From: Limnanthes douglasii subsp. nivea
Taxonomy: Eukaryota; Streptophyta; Magnoliopsida; Brassicales; Limnanthaceae
Direction of reading: 5' to 3'
NCBI GenBank assembly: GCA_036936605.1
Contig: JAUPFV010000001.1
Location: 215,665,530 to 215,729,529 of the forward strand
DNA: 64,000 nucleotides
A model generated the notes under the pieces. That model worked only from the letters and a program-made list of their open reading frames with translations, had not been told where the DNA came from and did no database searches. Shown here piece after piece: positions 12,201 through 23,339 of the stretch (positions are counted from its first letter, which is position 1; the number at the start of each line of letters is the position of its first letter). The translations under genes and the position numbers were made by a program.

Positions 12201-12640
12201 GCTAATGAAAAACCATAAGTAATAATTTCATATTTTCCTTAGTGGTTATGTTGATTTTTTTGATAATGTATCTTGCATGTGAACTATTCTACGTCTTATT
12301 AGATTTTTTTGTCGGCTAAAATCCGGTTGTAGTTTTAATTTATTTTGAACTTTGATATCATTTTCTTTATATTAATCTTTTTTTTATCTATATTGACGAT
12401 GTTTTTCCTTATTTGTTGGTAACATCCTATATCGCCTTTAACCTATTTATTACCTTTGTATTGAACATGCATTTACTTATAAATAAAATATTTTTAAAAT
12501 ATATGTAGGCGTCGTTTTATAAACGTCGCCTGAAGAATGTATGAAAATCATTGTCAATATCATTTTGTTTTATCTTTAGTTTTTTTTCATCTTTCAGGAT
12601 ATAACTCAACTTTCCATCATTTTTTAACTTTAGCATATAG
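12200..12640. other. AT-rich spacer, no gene seen
   Basis: Low-complexity AT-rich sequence between the aORF relic of element A and its repeat-rich 3' spacer. No domain, RNA gene or tandem repeat recognised. Confidence 0.5.
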
Positions 12641-12970
12641 TCTTTTTACTTAAGTCTTTTATAGAATGACCTTTAGAACCTCCTTAGCATGAACTTTTAC
12701 ACCTTTTAAATAGTCTTGGACTATATAGTCATGTTCGTGTTAATCGAGTATGTGGCCTCTTACTATATTAAAAATATGACTTGCCTTACAGTCATGATCG
12801 CAATTACAGCATTTACAGCTTGGTCTAACCTTCTTAGTATGACCTCTTACACTTTATTAGATGTGCTTGGCTTATAGCCATGTTCATGTTTGTCGATTGC
12901 GTGGCCTCTTACACTTTATTAGTTGAGCTTGTTTTATAACCATGTTCTCTTTCTATCAATTTATAAATTT
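12640..12970. repeat. Degenerate tandem repeat, about 70-bp unit, in element A
   Basis: Three to four copies of a unit with GTGGCCTCTTACACTTTATTAG, TGAGCTTGKTTTATARCCATG and TTCATGTTTGTCGAT-like blocks, about 65-80 bp apart. The array lies between the aORF and integrase of element A, in the non-coding gap of Tat-like elements where tandem repeats commonly amplify. Confidence 0.6.
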
Positions 12971-13019
12971 AGTTAAAATTATCTAAGTAATTCATGTAGC
13001 CTTCCACATGCCGATATTG

Positions 13020-13175
13020 AATATCATCGTGGAGAAACATTATTACTAGCATTTTTTGGAAAAAACAATATCGTCGTTTATGTAGAAATAATCATCATCA
13101 ATTTCCTTGGATAAACATTATCACTGTCGTATTCTTGGAGAAAATTATCATTGGCATCTTCTTGGATAAAAGAAA
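13020..13175. repeat. Imperfect repeat, about 45-bp unit
   Basis: Four loose copies of a unit like CTTGGATAAACATTATCACTGTCG / CTTGGAGAAAATTATCATTGGCATC. Old and diverged, in the same spacer as the preceding array. Confidence 0.5.
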
Positions 13176-13789
13176 ACCGTCTGATAAAATATTCACTTAC
13201 TCAACCGTGGTTTATTCTCGGTATTTTATTTTGTTTCTTTCACATATTCAGATATCTTATTTATTTTTAAATGTCATTTTCTTCATCATTTTAAAACTAA
13301 AAAAATACATCTTTCTTTTTTGACAAAAGAAATTCATATGATGTCTCATTGAAAACCTTCTCGTTCCACTACATAGTAAAAAGGTTACACATGATGATTC
13401 TAAAGATATTTGAGGGGCTAAAACATAAAAATTATTTTGAATTGAGTCACGTAACTGTTAAGGATAAATAAAGGCTTTATATAGTAGTTATATTGGGACA
13501 TTTGGCCTACATGGTTAATATGCTTAGATGGATAACCCATAATGGTCTCTTCCAGCCCATTAATTTACTAATATTAAATATATTTATTCATTATTACATA
13601 AAATACCCCCAATATTATGCACTTATTAGATTAATACTACAAAAAAAATTGACCCATTATTTTACCGGTCTAATGTGTGGGTCAGATTATTCAATCCTTA
13701 TCAACACTGATCAAATTTTACATTCCACTTTCATAAAAATTTTAAATAATTAATATTTCGTGGGTTTTTTACTAGATTACCATCCATAC

Positions 13790-14330
13790 CATCAGTCTAT
13801 AAGGAAATTTATATCATTTTGTTACTACTTCGAACGGTCCATCCCAATTAGGAGCTAACTTTCCCACATTCTTGTCTCTTATCCTATGAAATACCTTTAT
13901 TCATACCAAGTCACCTTCCTAAAAATCTCTCACCCTAAATTGTATATTGTATCGAATTTGCATCAAGCTCATATAGTTCTCGACTCTAACATGGGCTTTA
14001 TCCTGATGTTACTCAATCAAATTGATACATACTTATTTTTCATTATCATTATCTTTTGATGAATAAGATTAAATACGATGATTGAGAATTATAATATCTG
14101 CCAGAACAACGATTTCCATACTATCTACCAAAGCAAATAGAGTTTCATTTATCGTTGCTTTAAGAGTTGTTCGATATGCCCACAAAACCTTATTAAGAAA
14201 ACCATGCCACTTTTATGTGGCCAATTCCAACTTTATTTTTATCCCATGGAAGATGATTTGTAATCTCTACTTATCCATTTCCATTTGGATAGTATAAAGT
14301 ATAAAACTATTTTTCTATCCCGCACTTTCT
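13790..14330 (-). pseudogene. Gypsy integrase C-terminal relic of element A
   Basis: Minus-strand translation gives YYPNGNGxVEITN (family: HPQANGQVEVTN, with the third catalytic Glu), then KVLWAYRTTLKATINETPFALV, and near 13,850-13,930 VFHRIRDKNVGKLAPNWDGP, the integrase C-terminal GKLAPxWEGPY region. Stops and frameshifts occur. The sequence to the right (14,330 on) is unrelated copia, so the element is truncated just before the integrase core. Confidence 0.8.
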
Positions 14331-14439
14331 GTAAAAGGTTGTCACCATATCATTTTGCAATTAAGGGTCTGATGTAAAAAACCATAAATGTATGATTTTT
14401 TGTAAGTAACATAGAGTATTCTTCAGACTTGTGTATTGA

Positions 14440-16900
14440 ATCCTAGGGAAAAGTATAATTTTCTACATACTAGTTTATAAAGAAATGTATTAATTTAACA
14501 ACAAAGAGTAAAGTTTGAATTTTTTATCTAAAGGATCCAGAGTGTGGTTTTATTCTACAGAAGATACTGTAAGGTCAACTTCCTCAATGATATTGGTTGT
14601 TCGTCTAGTGAAACTCATCAAATTCATATAGGTATTTTTATATGGCGCACCTGATTAGTCCTAATACATAACTTTTATCATTCTTTAATTGGAGTATCAA
14701 ATAGTTGACACGTTGATAAATGTTTTGCAACAAATCTAAATAATATTCTTTGAGATAATAAAATTCTTTTATCAGATCAAGATACTTCGGCCTTAATAAA
14801 ATATTTCAAGTAACCAAGATATTTTATTTCAAATTCGTTTGACAAATAACTTTGTAAACCCTTTATTTCATTAGGGTCGTTTCCTATCACTGCCATATCA
14901 TCAACATACATCGTAAGGGAATTAAATCTTATTAGGTTATTTATTTAAGAATAAAGTATAATTTGAATTAATTTGATGTGAGCCAAAACACCTCATGGAA
15001 TTTGTGAACAGTCCAACGATGCTTTCAAATATTTTTTAGTACATATAATACTTTTATTTAATTTATATATTATATGACTATGAACTTGTGAAATTTTACA
15101 CCAAGGTGGCAAATATATCTACACTTTTAAGAAAACTTGCCATAGAATTAATTTTTTATATTACAATGATCAATCAAAGGTCGCAATTAGAGACAATAAA
15201 AAATTTGTCGTGTTGATTTTACCTATATGTGCAAATGTATCAGTAAGAGCATGTCCATAATTTTAAGAGTATATGTTTGTCATCGAACTTGTACAATTAG
15301 CTTTGTGCTTTACAGTATAAACCCACAAATGTCCAACTGGTTTCATTTTCAAAGAATATCAACAAGTTCCCAACTTTCATTTTTACAAATATTGTATCTC
15401 CTCATTGATAACGGATTTCTTTATCGGGTCAGCTAAAGCTTCTTGCACATTATTAGGAATATATATATAGTAGATAATTTATTTGTATATGACTTACTTA
15501 ATTTAGAAAAGTGAAGGTTAGTAAATAATTACTTATTATATTTAACTTTATCAAGATAGTTTAAGTTCATATGTGGGTTTTGGGATACCCATGTTTGGCA
15601 TATTGGTAGATATTTTCTTGGTACTTAGGACACTACAGTGGGGTCATCCTCATCAACCATTTCGTTTAATATATTAATTTTATGTGATGCAGAAGTTTCA
15701 TATGAATATTGATGTGCAATTCCATTTTCTAGGCCGTCTTCGTCAAGTTAATCATCACTAAGGTCTTTAGAGTGTTCATCACCAGTATGGTCCAATTTTA
15801 TACCATTCAAATCTAATTCATCCACATTCTTATTAGCAAATTAAAAATATTATTTTTCATTTTCATTCATATTATTTATAGGTTTATAAAGTTTATCTTC
15901 TATAAAAATCATAATGTAGACCTTGAACTTCTTCCATACACTGCCCTTGGGATTCAAGATTAATAAAAACATACATTGACTCTTCATGAAAAATTATATC
16001 TATTATAACAAATAATGTTTACTTAGAGTGTGATAATATCAATACCTTTTTTATAATGAGCATAACTTTAAAACAAACAACGCAATGTTCGATGTGTCAA
16101 TTTATTGCATTGACGCTTATGAAGATATATATATATATATATATACATACTACACTATAAAATAACTTAGGATGTAAGTTTGGAACCTATAGAAAAATAA
16201 TTGTTTTAATAAAAACTTGAGATTGTGTATGGAAACCAATAGTGTTTTAAGGTACTCAATCTATAAAATATATTGCAAAGGTAAGTGTGTATCTCTTATA
16301 TGATAAATGAATATATGCATTTATTAATGGCGCACACATAAGATCCAGTATGTGATATTTGTTTATACTATGACCAACGATTATATTATGGTGTAGCATA
16401 ACTAGTTTAATAAATGATTTTAATGGCCTCTAAATAAACATAATTATTCAGCTTCATTATCATTATGGTGATCTCGAACCAATAAATTGTAATAACTACA
16501 AACAATTTTATGAAAATTTTAGAATAACGAATTTACTTCAACATCCTCATATCATAATAATATAGTCATATATAAAAGTAATAACCAAATTGATCCATCT
16601 AAAGTAGAAAAATTGGATGGGATCCAAACAATCAGAATGTATAATCATGAAAAAAACTAGATTTTTAACCAAATTTAATAAACACGATGAACTATGACCT
16701 TTTACAACTTCACAAATATCACATTTACAACCGAAGAACATAAAACTTTGCAAATAAGTTAGAAAATAATTTCTTCATGTAACCAAAATAAGCATGTCCT
16801 GCGCGTCGATACCATAACCATATTTGCAGACTTTTTATTTTCATACAAATAGCCTGCGATATTTCCTTATCCTAAGCTTTTGAACTCTTATACACCAAGT
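14440..16900 (-). pseudogene. Copia pol relic (integrase + RT), minus strand
   Basis: RT: minus strand at about 14,890-14,920 reads TMYVDDMAVIGND with an intact YVDD motif, followed by FEIKYLGYLKYFI and DTPIKE. The N-terminal RT block near 15,260-15,440 reads VQEALADPIKKSVINEE and VGHLWVYTVKHKAN. Integrase: 16,547-16,753 reads CKCDICEVVKGHSSS and IIHSDCLDP then WINLVITFIYDY, matching the H-x-C-x2-C zinc region and first catalytic Asp of copia integrase. Many stops. No LTR, gag or RNase H recognised, so it is an internal fragment. Confidence 0.8.
16125..16146. repeat. (AT)n microsatellite
   Basis: Short AT dinucleotide run of about 22 bp inside the copia relic. Confidence 0.9.
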
Positions 16901-17599
16901 CTATAAAATAAAAGTTTTCCTCTTTTAACACTAGAACCACTCGTTTCCTTGGTTTGAACGTCGTTAAATACATAAAGCAAGACTATAAATGACAGGACAA
17001 GATAAAGGAGTTGTCATTAAAAAAAGTGACAAAATATTAATATTTAAATAGAAGACAACTAAAATAGAATCTATAGTGAGAGACAACGATCATTGTGCAA
17101 TAATTATAATTCAAGTACCATTGATTGAAATAAATTTTCATTAGGGCGGTGTAAGAGATTAAAATTTTATAGAATCAGAAATTATATTATTTGTAACCAT
17201 AATAAGTTATCCATGCACTATTAGAAATGAGTGCATAAATATTTGAACACTTACCTTACTTTTTGTTGCTATAACCCATGACTTTTTACAACTATAATTT
17301 CATGTATTTGTTTAAAAAATTGTAACACTAGAGACCTTTTTGGAATTATTTTTTGAATAATAAGATATATGCTCCCATCATTTTAGATATCCCACAAATT
17401 CATGATCGCAATAAGTATATTTGTATGAAGATTTTGTGATATATTTTAGAATTTGAGTATACGTATCTAAAGGAATAATAATGATAATATATAACTATAA
17501 TACAAAATATAAAATTAAAGTATATTAATTTGTATTAGTATTTTTGTTTTTAATATATATTTGATTATATATATAAACATACATAAGTGACGTAATTAA
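16900..17599. other. AT-rich stretch, nothing recognised
   Basis: About 700 bp between the copia relic and the left LTR of element B. No coding motif, repeat or RNA gene seen. It may hold diverged gag or LTR sequence of the copia relic. Confidence 0.5.
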
Positions 17600-17972
17600 T
17601 GATAAAGTCGGATATTGTTAGAAGGTCATTGGGACAAAATATGAAGGGGGTAATTCAGGTATCTTCTACACCAAACTTTCGATAAACAGTAGACCTAAGT
17701 GGGTTATGACTCAGCTGTGTACTGAACCGTATTGGTTTTGGGCTTTAAAAACTTTAAAATGGATCTGAGTCCAAAGTCTGCCCCAAACTACCCATGGGTC
17801 ACAAAATAAGAGTATAAATACCCCAACCAACCACATTTAATAGGTTAAACTTTTTATAATAATCTTAATCAGAGGCACACGCCTCTTTTATCTCTCCATC
17901 TTCTACTTTAAAATTTAATACCCCATTAAACAAAAGACCAAAAACACCCTTCGATCAGAATAATCATCACCA
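17600..17972 (+). repeat. 5' LTR of element B
   Basis: Starts TGATAAAGTCGGATATTGTTA, which aligns with TGATGAGTCCGGATTCTGTTA of the element C LTR read in element orientation, and ends ...CATCACCA before AATTGGCGATC. A TATA box sits in GAGTATAAATACCCC near 17,808, matching GGGTATAAATACCC in C. At 373 bp it is slightly shorter than the 407-bp LTR of C, with small indels. Confidence 0.8.
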
Positions 17973-17975
17973 AAT

Positions 17976-17993
17976 TGGCGATCATAGTGGGAG
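17976..17993 (+). other. Candidate primer-binding site of element B
   Basis: TGGCGATCATAGTGGGAG lies 3 bp after the LTR end and aligns with TGGCGACCACAGTGGGAG at the equivalent place in element C. A tRNA 3'-end comparison would name the primer, which I could not do. Confidence 0.6.
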
Positions 17994-18060
17994 ACGACGG
18001 TGCCTGAATAGTAAATTCAAAATCAGTAAATACAAAGGATAATTTGGATATCATTAAGGT

Positions 18061-19740
18061 ATGGATCTTAACATACAGGAGGTTCCACCTCCAGAAGTTG
18101 ATGTTCACTTCCAAGAGTTGAAGGTGTGACCCAATATAATATCCCTCGTTACAATCCAGATGAAAGACAGTTCATGCAAGATGAACGTGATCAGTTAAGG
18201 GCTGCAATTAAAGCTTTAAGGGCTCAGAAGCAAGCTGAAAAATGAGTAAAAGAAAAGCCGGATGCGTCCGGAATCCACCCTATATATGAGCCTAGTGACA
18301 ATGAGCAGTCCACAAAGACGCATGTCAACTCTAAAAAATGCATCGTTCTAAACGAGTTGTGATTACGACCTCAGGGTCTTCTAAGTTTGTCAACTGACTC
18401 AAACCTTAACGAGTCACTTTCATCCAGTAGTAATGAGGGCCGCCTAAAGAATAAATTAAGGCTAACCAAGAAACATTTAAGAAAAAAAGACAAAAAGGGC
18501 AGAATAAAAAAGAACAAGTATCAAGGAAAAGTAAAGGGTTCGGTTGATCATCACATTGATCATCTGTTGCCTGATCCGTTTGCTATTCAATCTGAACCAG
18601 GTATCTTTGCTAGATACTGTATTTAGTCATAGCCACAATTGGAGGCAATAACTATTATCCTCGAAAATACTCTTCAGACATCTTCCCAAACGATTTGATA
18701 GCTCTAAGATGGAAAAGTACGATAAAAGTAAAGATTCGGACAACCATCTCAAGAAGTTCAAAACATTTATGATGAAATTTAATGTTGATAACAAGGTGTT
18801 ATGCCAGGATTTCTCACAAACTTTTAAGGAAAGTTCCCTCAAATGGTAAAATAGTCTTCCCCAAGGTTTTATAAAGAACTTTGATATGTTCTAGGTGGCG
18901 TTTCGGAGACAATTTGTTGGAAGCAATAAGCTTAAAAGAAATTGTGATACTATTATTCATTGTTCCCATGAGCCAAACAAATATTTAAAGGAATATATTA
19001 GTAGGTTTGTGAACACAAAGAATGGGCTCGCTAATTGTTTTGAACATGTGAAAATCGCCTCTTTAAGACAAGGTTTGAAGCCAGGAAATTTAGCTCATTC
19101 GGTAACCCAGAAGAAAGCGATAACTTTTGGAGGGCTATTAAATCAAGTTGGGAAACATATCACATTTGAAGAAACTAAGAAGTCTAGACTGCCTCGTTAG
19201 AACAGACTTGTTGGTACAAAGTCAATTGCACAAGCAACAACTCAATCACAGCCTATTATCAATCATAAGTCGAAAGAATCCGGACAGGGATCACATCGGC
19301 CCAAACGAAATCAGTTGAACCAAAACCAATAGGTTAGAAGTAAGAGAGGCCCATGGGTTCAGCCTAGATGGTTTGCTGAGCTGGGAGAAAGTATAACAAC
19401 CATATATGACAAAACTAAGATTGATATGCATTTTAGAAGGTTAGCTCCACTACAGTCCCTTAGAGAGACTCGAAGTACTCACTTCTGTAAATATCATATT
19501 GATGTGGGTCATGACACACATGATTGTATAATATTAATACAAGAAGTAAAAAATCTCATTGAAAGAGGAAAATTGGGTGCCTTTGTTAAAAGACAAGGGG
19601 GCAGTAGCCTGGAAAACACTAAATCTAATACCAATGCACCCCGAACGACTCCATTAACCCTTCCAGGGATATCCAGATAGGAGGATACCATGATGATTGT
19701 TGAAATATTTAATGTGGACACTGAATATCTTGATCCTGAT
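18061..19740 (+). pseudogene. gag relic of element B
   Basis: The likely start ATG at 18,061 opens MDLNIQEVPPPEV. Then come DERDQLRAAIKALRAQK, a Ser/Lys-rich tract (18,400-18,540), and the Retrotrans_gag core near 18,890-19,200 (AFRRQFVGSNKLK, EYISRFVNTKNGLANCFE, ASLRQGLKPGNLAHSVT). The CKYHIDVGHDTHDC zinc-type motif lies near 19,485-19,530. All of it aligns with gag of element C. At least five frameshifts or stops. The protein would have formed the particle. Confidence 0.85.
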
Positions 19741-19749
19741 CTAGATTAG

Positions 19750-20455
19750 AATTAGGTGGGGGTAATAGTGGATAATTCTGTCACGGTTTCCGATCTCGTA
19801 AAGTTTTTTGAATCATTAACTATATTTGGGGAAAACACTGTAATAGCCCCCTCAATTTGTTCAAGAAAAAAGCATGTCAACACTTTGACTACTCAGTTGG
19901 AACGAAAAATATCCACACATCTTTACAAAACCCTTGCTCATTTCATAGTCTTTGATGAAGACGACTTAAGAGATATATCGGGTCCATATGAAGATGTTGT
20001 CGTAATAGGAGCATCAATTGGGGGGTAATGACATACGATAAATCTTGATTGACACCGTAAGTTTGGGAAATGTGTTATTTCTAACTACTTATACGCAGAT
20101 GAAGAATCCCTTAGTCATCCAATGATCGAACATAACTATTGTAGGGTTTACCGGGAGTTCAACTAATTTCATCAGTGAATTCGAAGAGGAAGTACTATTG
20201 GGTAAAAGACTATTTAAAATAATAGTAAGAGTGTTATTTGTTGTGGTTGATTTCCTGACATCCTACAACGCCATATTTGGAAGATTTTGGCTCTCTAGGA
20301 TGCATGTTGTGGCCTCTATTGTCCACCAATGTTTAAAGTATACTGTGGGAGGACAAGTGGGTGTTGTCCGAAGCAGCCATAAAGTTGCTAGGGAATACTA
20401 TGTAACACTCATTGCCTCAAAATCACTGGAGGAAGTTAAGGTTAACAAGGAATAG
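19750..20455 (+). pseudogene. Aspartic protease relic of element B
   Basis: Reads KFFESLTIFGENTVIAPS, FIVFDEDDLRDISGPYEDVV and VIGASIGG, then a frameshift through the catalytic D-x-G-S region. It resumes at 20,198 (LFVVVDFLTSYNAIFGRFWL and YTVGGQVGVVRSS). The segment ends at a TAG (20,453-20,455) followed by CAG CTA, at the same codon as a TAG in element C. See the finding on candidate readthrough. Confidence 0.82.
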
Positions 20456-21840
20456 CAGCTACTATAGCCTTTCACCAATCAGAATGAAATAGATGATCCA
20501 AGAGAGGCTCATAGTGCTGTAATACCCATTGAAGAAGTTGAAATCCATTTCCTGGCAGAAGGAAAAAGTGTTAGGATTGGAACTAAATTACCATTGAGTT
20601 TGAAACATAATTTATTATCCTCTTATCAAACAATATACATGCGTTTGTATGGTGAAATGATGATGTAACTGGAGTACCAGCCGAGGTGATCTGTTATAAG
20701 TGATCAGTCTGATCTGATATTGGACCACTAGTACAGAGAAGGAAGACTTTTTCCAAAGAAACATATGATGTGATAGTGCAAGAGGTGGATCGGTTAACCA
20801 ATATGGGGCATATCAAATAATTTCAATACCCTTTGTGGACAGCTAATCCCGTTTTAGTCAAGAAAAAGAATGGAAAATGGCGCATGTCTATTGACTTCAG
20901 CGATCTTAATAGAGTATGTCCCAAAGATCCTTTTCCAGTGCCTCTGATAGATCGGTTATTGGTTTCTACATCGGGCAACAAGTTGTTATCCTTCATGGAT
21001 GCATTTTCATGGTATAATCAGATACAGGTGGATCCGAACGATCAAGATCATACTACCTTTATTACTGATAGAGGGCTTCATTACTATAAGGTGATGCTAT
21101 TTGGGTTCAAGAATGATTGAGCTACTTATTAACAATTGATAAATAAATAAACAGTTGTTAACCAAATTGGAAGAAATATGGAAGTATATATAGATTATAT
21201 GATGGTGAAGAGCCTAGAGGAAGAAGATCACATATCTGATCTTCAAGAAACTTTTTCTAACTTAGATACTATCAACTCGAAGTTAAAACCTGAAAAATGT
21301 ACTTTTAGAGTCCAATATGGAAAGTTTCTACGATATGACATAAGTAAAAAAGGGATTCAGGCCAATCTGGATCAGTTAAATGCTTTATTAGCCATGGATC
21401 CTCCTCGGAGTACTAAAGAAGTCCAGAGGCTAACCGGGCGATTGGCTGCGTTGAATCGGTTTATTTCAAGATCATCGGACAGGTATGTTCATTTCTTCCA
21501 AGTTTTTAGGAATGCTAAGGACTTTGATTGGTCTCCACAGTTTGATCAAGCCTTTCTTGAAATAAAAAGCACTTATATTCGCCCAAGACATTGTTCAATC
21601 TCATTCAAGGAGAAAAATGTTATATGTATTTAGTTGTATCGGAGTATGCAGTGAGTGTTGAGTTAGTAAGTGAGGTGTATAATTACCCTCGTCCGGTGTC
21701 TTACATAAGCAAGAGCTTGTTGGAAGTAGAGAAAAAGTATTTGAAATTAGAAAAATTAGCCATGGCGTTGGTGATAGCAGCCAGGAAAATGAGGCCATAC
21801 TTCCAAGCACATTCAATTACAATTCGAAAATAATTCCTTT
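20456..21840 (+). pseudogene. RT and first RNase H relic of element B
   Basis: RT motifs: NPVLVKKKNGKWRMSIDFSD (20,840), RVCPKDPFPVPLIDRL, LSFMDAFSWYNQIQV and TTFITDRGLHYYKVM. The active-site box reads VYIDYMMVKS (about 21,184), where element C has YIDD, so one catalytic Asp is lost. The connection and first RNase H follow (ALLAMDPPRSTKEVQRLTGR, FDWSPQFDQAF, PVSYISKSLLEVEKKYLKLE). A frameshift occurs near 21,600. B keeps the connection/RNase H region that C has deleted. Confidence 0.87.
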
Positions 21841-21879
21841 TAAAGAATGTTCACAAAAATCTGACATGTCAGGAAGAAT

Positions 21880-22430
21880 GAGTAAGTGGTCAGTTGAGCT
21901 TGGAGACTATGATATTGATTTTGCACCTTGAACTTCAATAAACTCTCAAGCTATAGCTGATTTCCAGGTAGAATTTCATATTAAAAGGCCCTACGAAGAA
22001 GCTCAAGAAAACAAGCTTAAGAAAGAATTGGTAATCTAAGTAGACGGTGGATCTAGCATAATGGGATATGGAGCTGGAATTTGTCTAACCTCCTCTTATG
22101 GTGATACTATGTACCAAGCTATATGTTTTGGTTTCAGAGCATCTAATAATAAATCAGAATATGAAGCAGTTATAGCTGATTTAAGATTAGCTCAATTATG
22201 TGGAGCAAAGAGGGTCCGGTTAGTAAGTGATTCCCAGTTACTTATTTATCAGGCTAAAGGGAAATCTGAAACTAGAAAAGATGAGTTGATGAAGTATCTA
22301 CAAATCCTGAAGAAAGTAGGCATAAGTTTTAAAAGCGTCTGGTATGAACATGTCCTTAGATGAGAGAATACTATGGGAGATTCTTTAACTACCATAGCCT
22401 ACTCTGAAGCGTATCCATGGAATCTTATGC
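21880..22430 (+). pseudogene. Second (archaeal-type) RNase H relic of element B
   Basis: After SKWSVELGDYDIDF-like residues comes VDGGSSIMGYGAGICLTSS, then FRASNNKSEYEAVIADLRL and LVSDSQLLIYQAKGKSET. This carries the D-E-D catalytic series (Asp of VDGG, Glu of SEYEA, Asp of VSDSQ). A second RNase H domain after the RT-associated one is a hallmark of the Tat/Ogre lineage. A stop precedes VDGG and another follows EHVLR. Confidence 0.85.
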
Positions 22431-22699
22431 AAGAATGTCCATCCATAGGCTCAGTTCGAGGAAAAGAGGGTGAAGCTGAAGAAAATATGAACATATCTAG
22501 CATACAATACAAATATTAGAGGTATCAAAGACAATAATTTAATATTGATGGAGTTCTACCTTCTAGATAAAGTTTTGGTTAAAAAAGTTAAGTACAAAAC
22601 TCGTGGTTTCCTGGTGTTGAGATAAATTCTTTATAAAAAATCTTTTGCCAGACCTCTCCCGGGTTTCCTAGGGTTTGAAGAGTCCCAAAATTTTCTATC

Positions 22700-23063
22700 T
22701 GAATTACACGATAGAGAGGGGTCAGAACATTGTGGTTATAAAGCTTTAACCATGAGAGTTTTGTTAGCCCAATACTATTGGCCTACTATAATGGCATATG
22801 CCAAAGATATGGTCAGAAGATGTGATCCTTGGCAAAAATACAGGAATGAAATACATGTGCCAAAAGTTCCTAAACTTGTTTATAGATGGGGTTTTGATTT
22901 AATTGGACCTCTTTCCATGGCCTCCGGAGGTTATCGAAGGATAATTATGGCAATACAATATTTCTTTAAATGGATCGAATATGCCCCACTTGTTGGAACC
23001 ACTTCTAAGGAAGTTATAAAGTTTATCATCTTTGGAATATATTTGGATGATCGGATGAATTAA
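22700..23063 (+). pseudogene. Integrase N-terminal relic of element B
   Basis: Starts with ARDREGSEHCG-like residues. It continues LLAQYYWPTIMAYAKDMVRR and CDPWQKYRNEIHVP (HHCC zinc binding, with the last Cys changed to Trp) and WGFDLIGPLSMASGGYRR (first catalytic Asp), and ends GTTSKEVIKFII. The rest of the core (second Asp, Glu) and the C-terminus are gone. A short 23,045-23,150 segment with a duplicated GGATGRATTAAACACYTT joins it to the aORF end. Confidence 0.82.
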
Positions 23064-23339
23064 ACACCTTCAATCTTCAAATGAGACATCTTTGAAGTGA
23101 TTGGATGGATTAAACACTTTTTGAATACCGGATTGGGTTGATCCATTAATATCACATTTAGATATCAGAGTTTAATGAAATTGTAAAAAACAAAAAACAA
23201 ATGAGGAAAGAGAGAAATGAATATGAAAGAAAACATAACTTTAAAAACTCATCAAAAGATGTCTGATTCGCCACTATACAAAATGCCTTAGCTAAAGAAG
23301 GACTTTAGTTTCAAACACAAAACTGAAAGTACAACAACC

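Larger units (their letters stand above)
9680..14330 (-). mobile_element. Truncated Tat-like gypsy element A (minus strand)
   Basis: Only the 3' half remains: integrase on the minus strand (13,790-14,330), a repeat-rich spacer, and the extra ORF on the plus strand (9,880-12,200). The arrangement is the same as in elements B and C. gag, protease, RT and both recognisable LTRs are missing. The copia element to the left ends at 9654, just before the presumed 5' region of the aORF. The sequence is very diverged, so this is the oldest of the three family members. Confidence 0.65.
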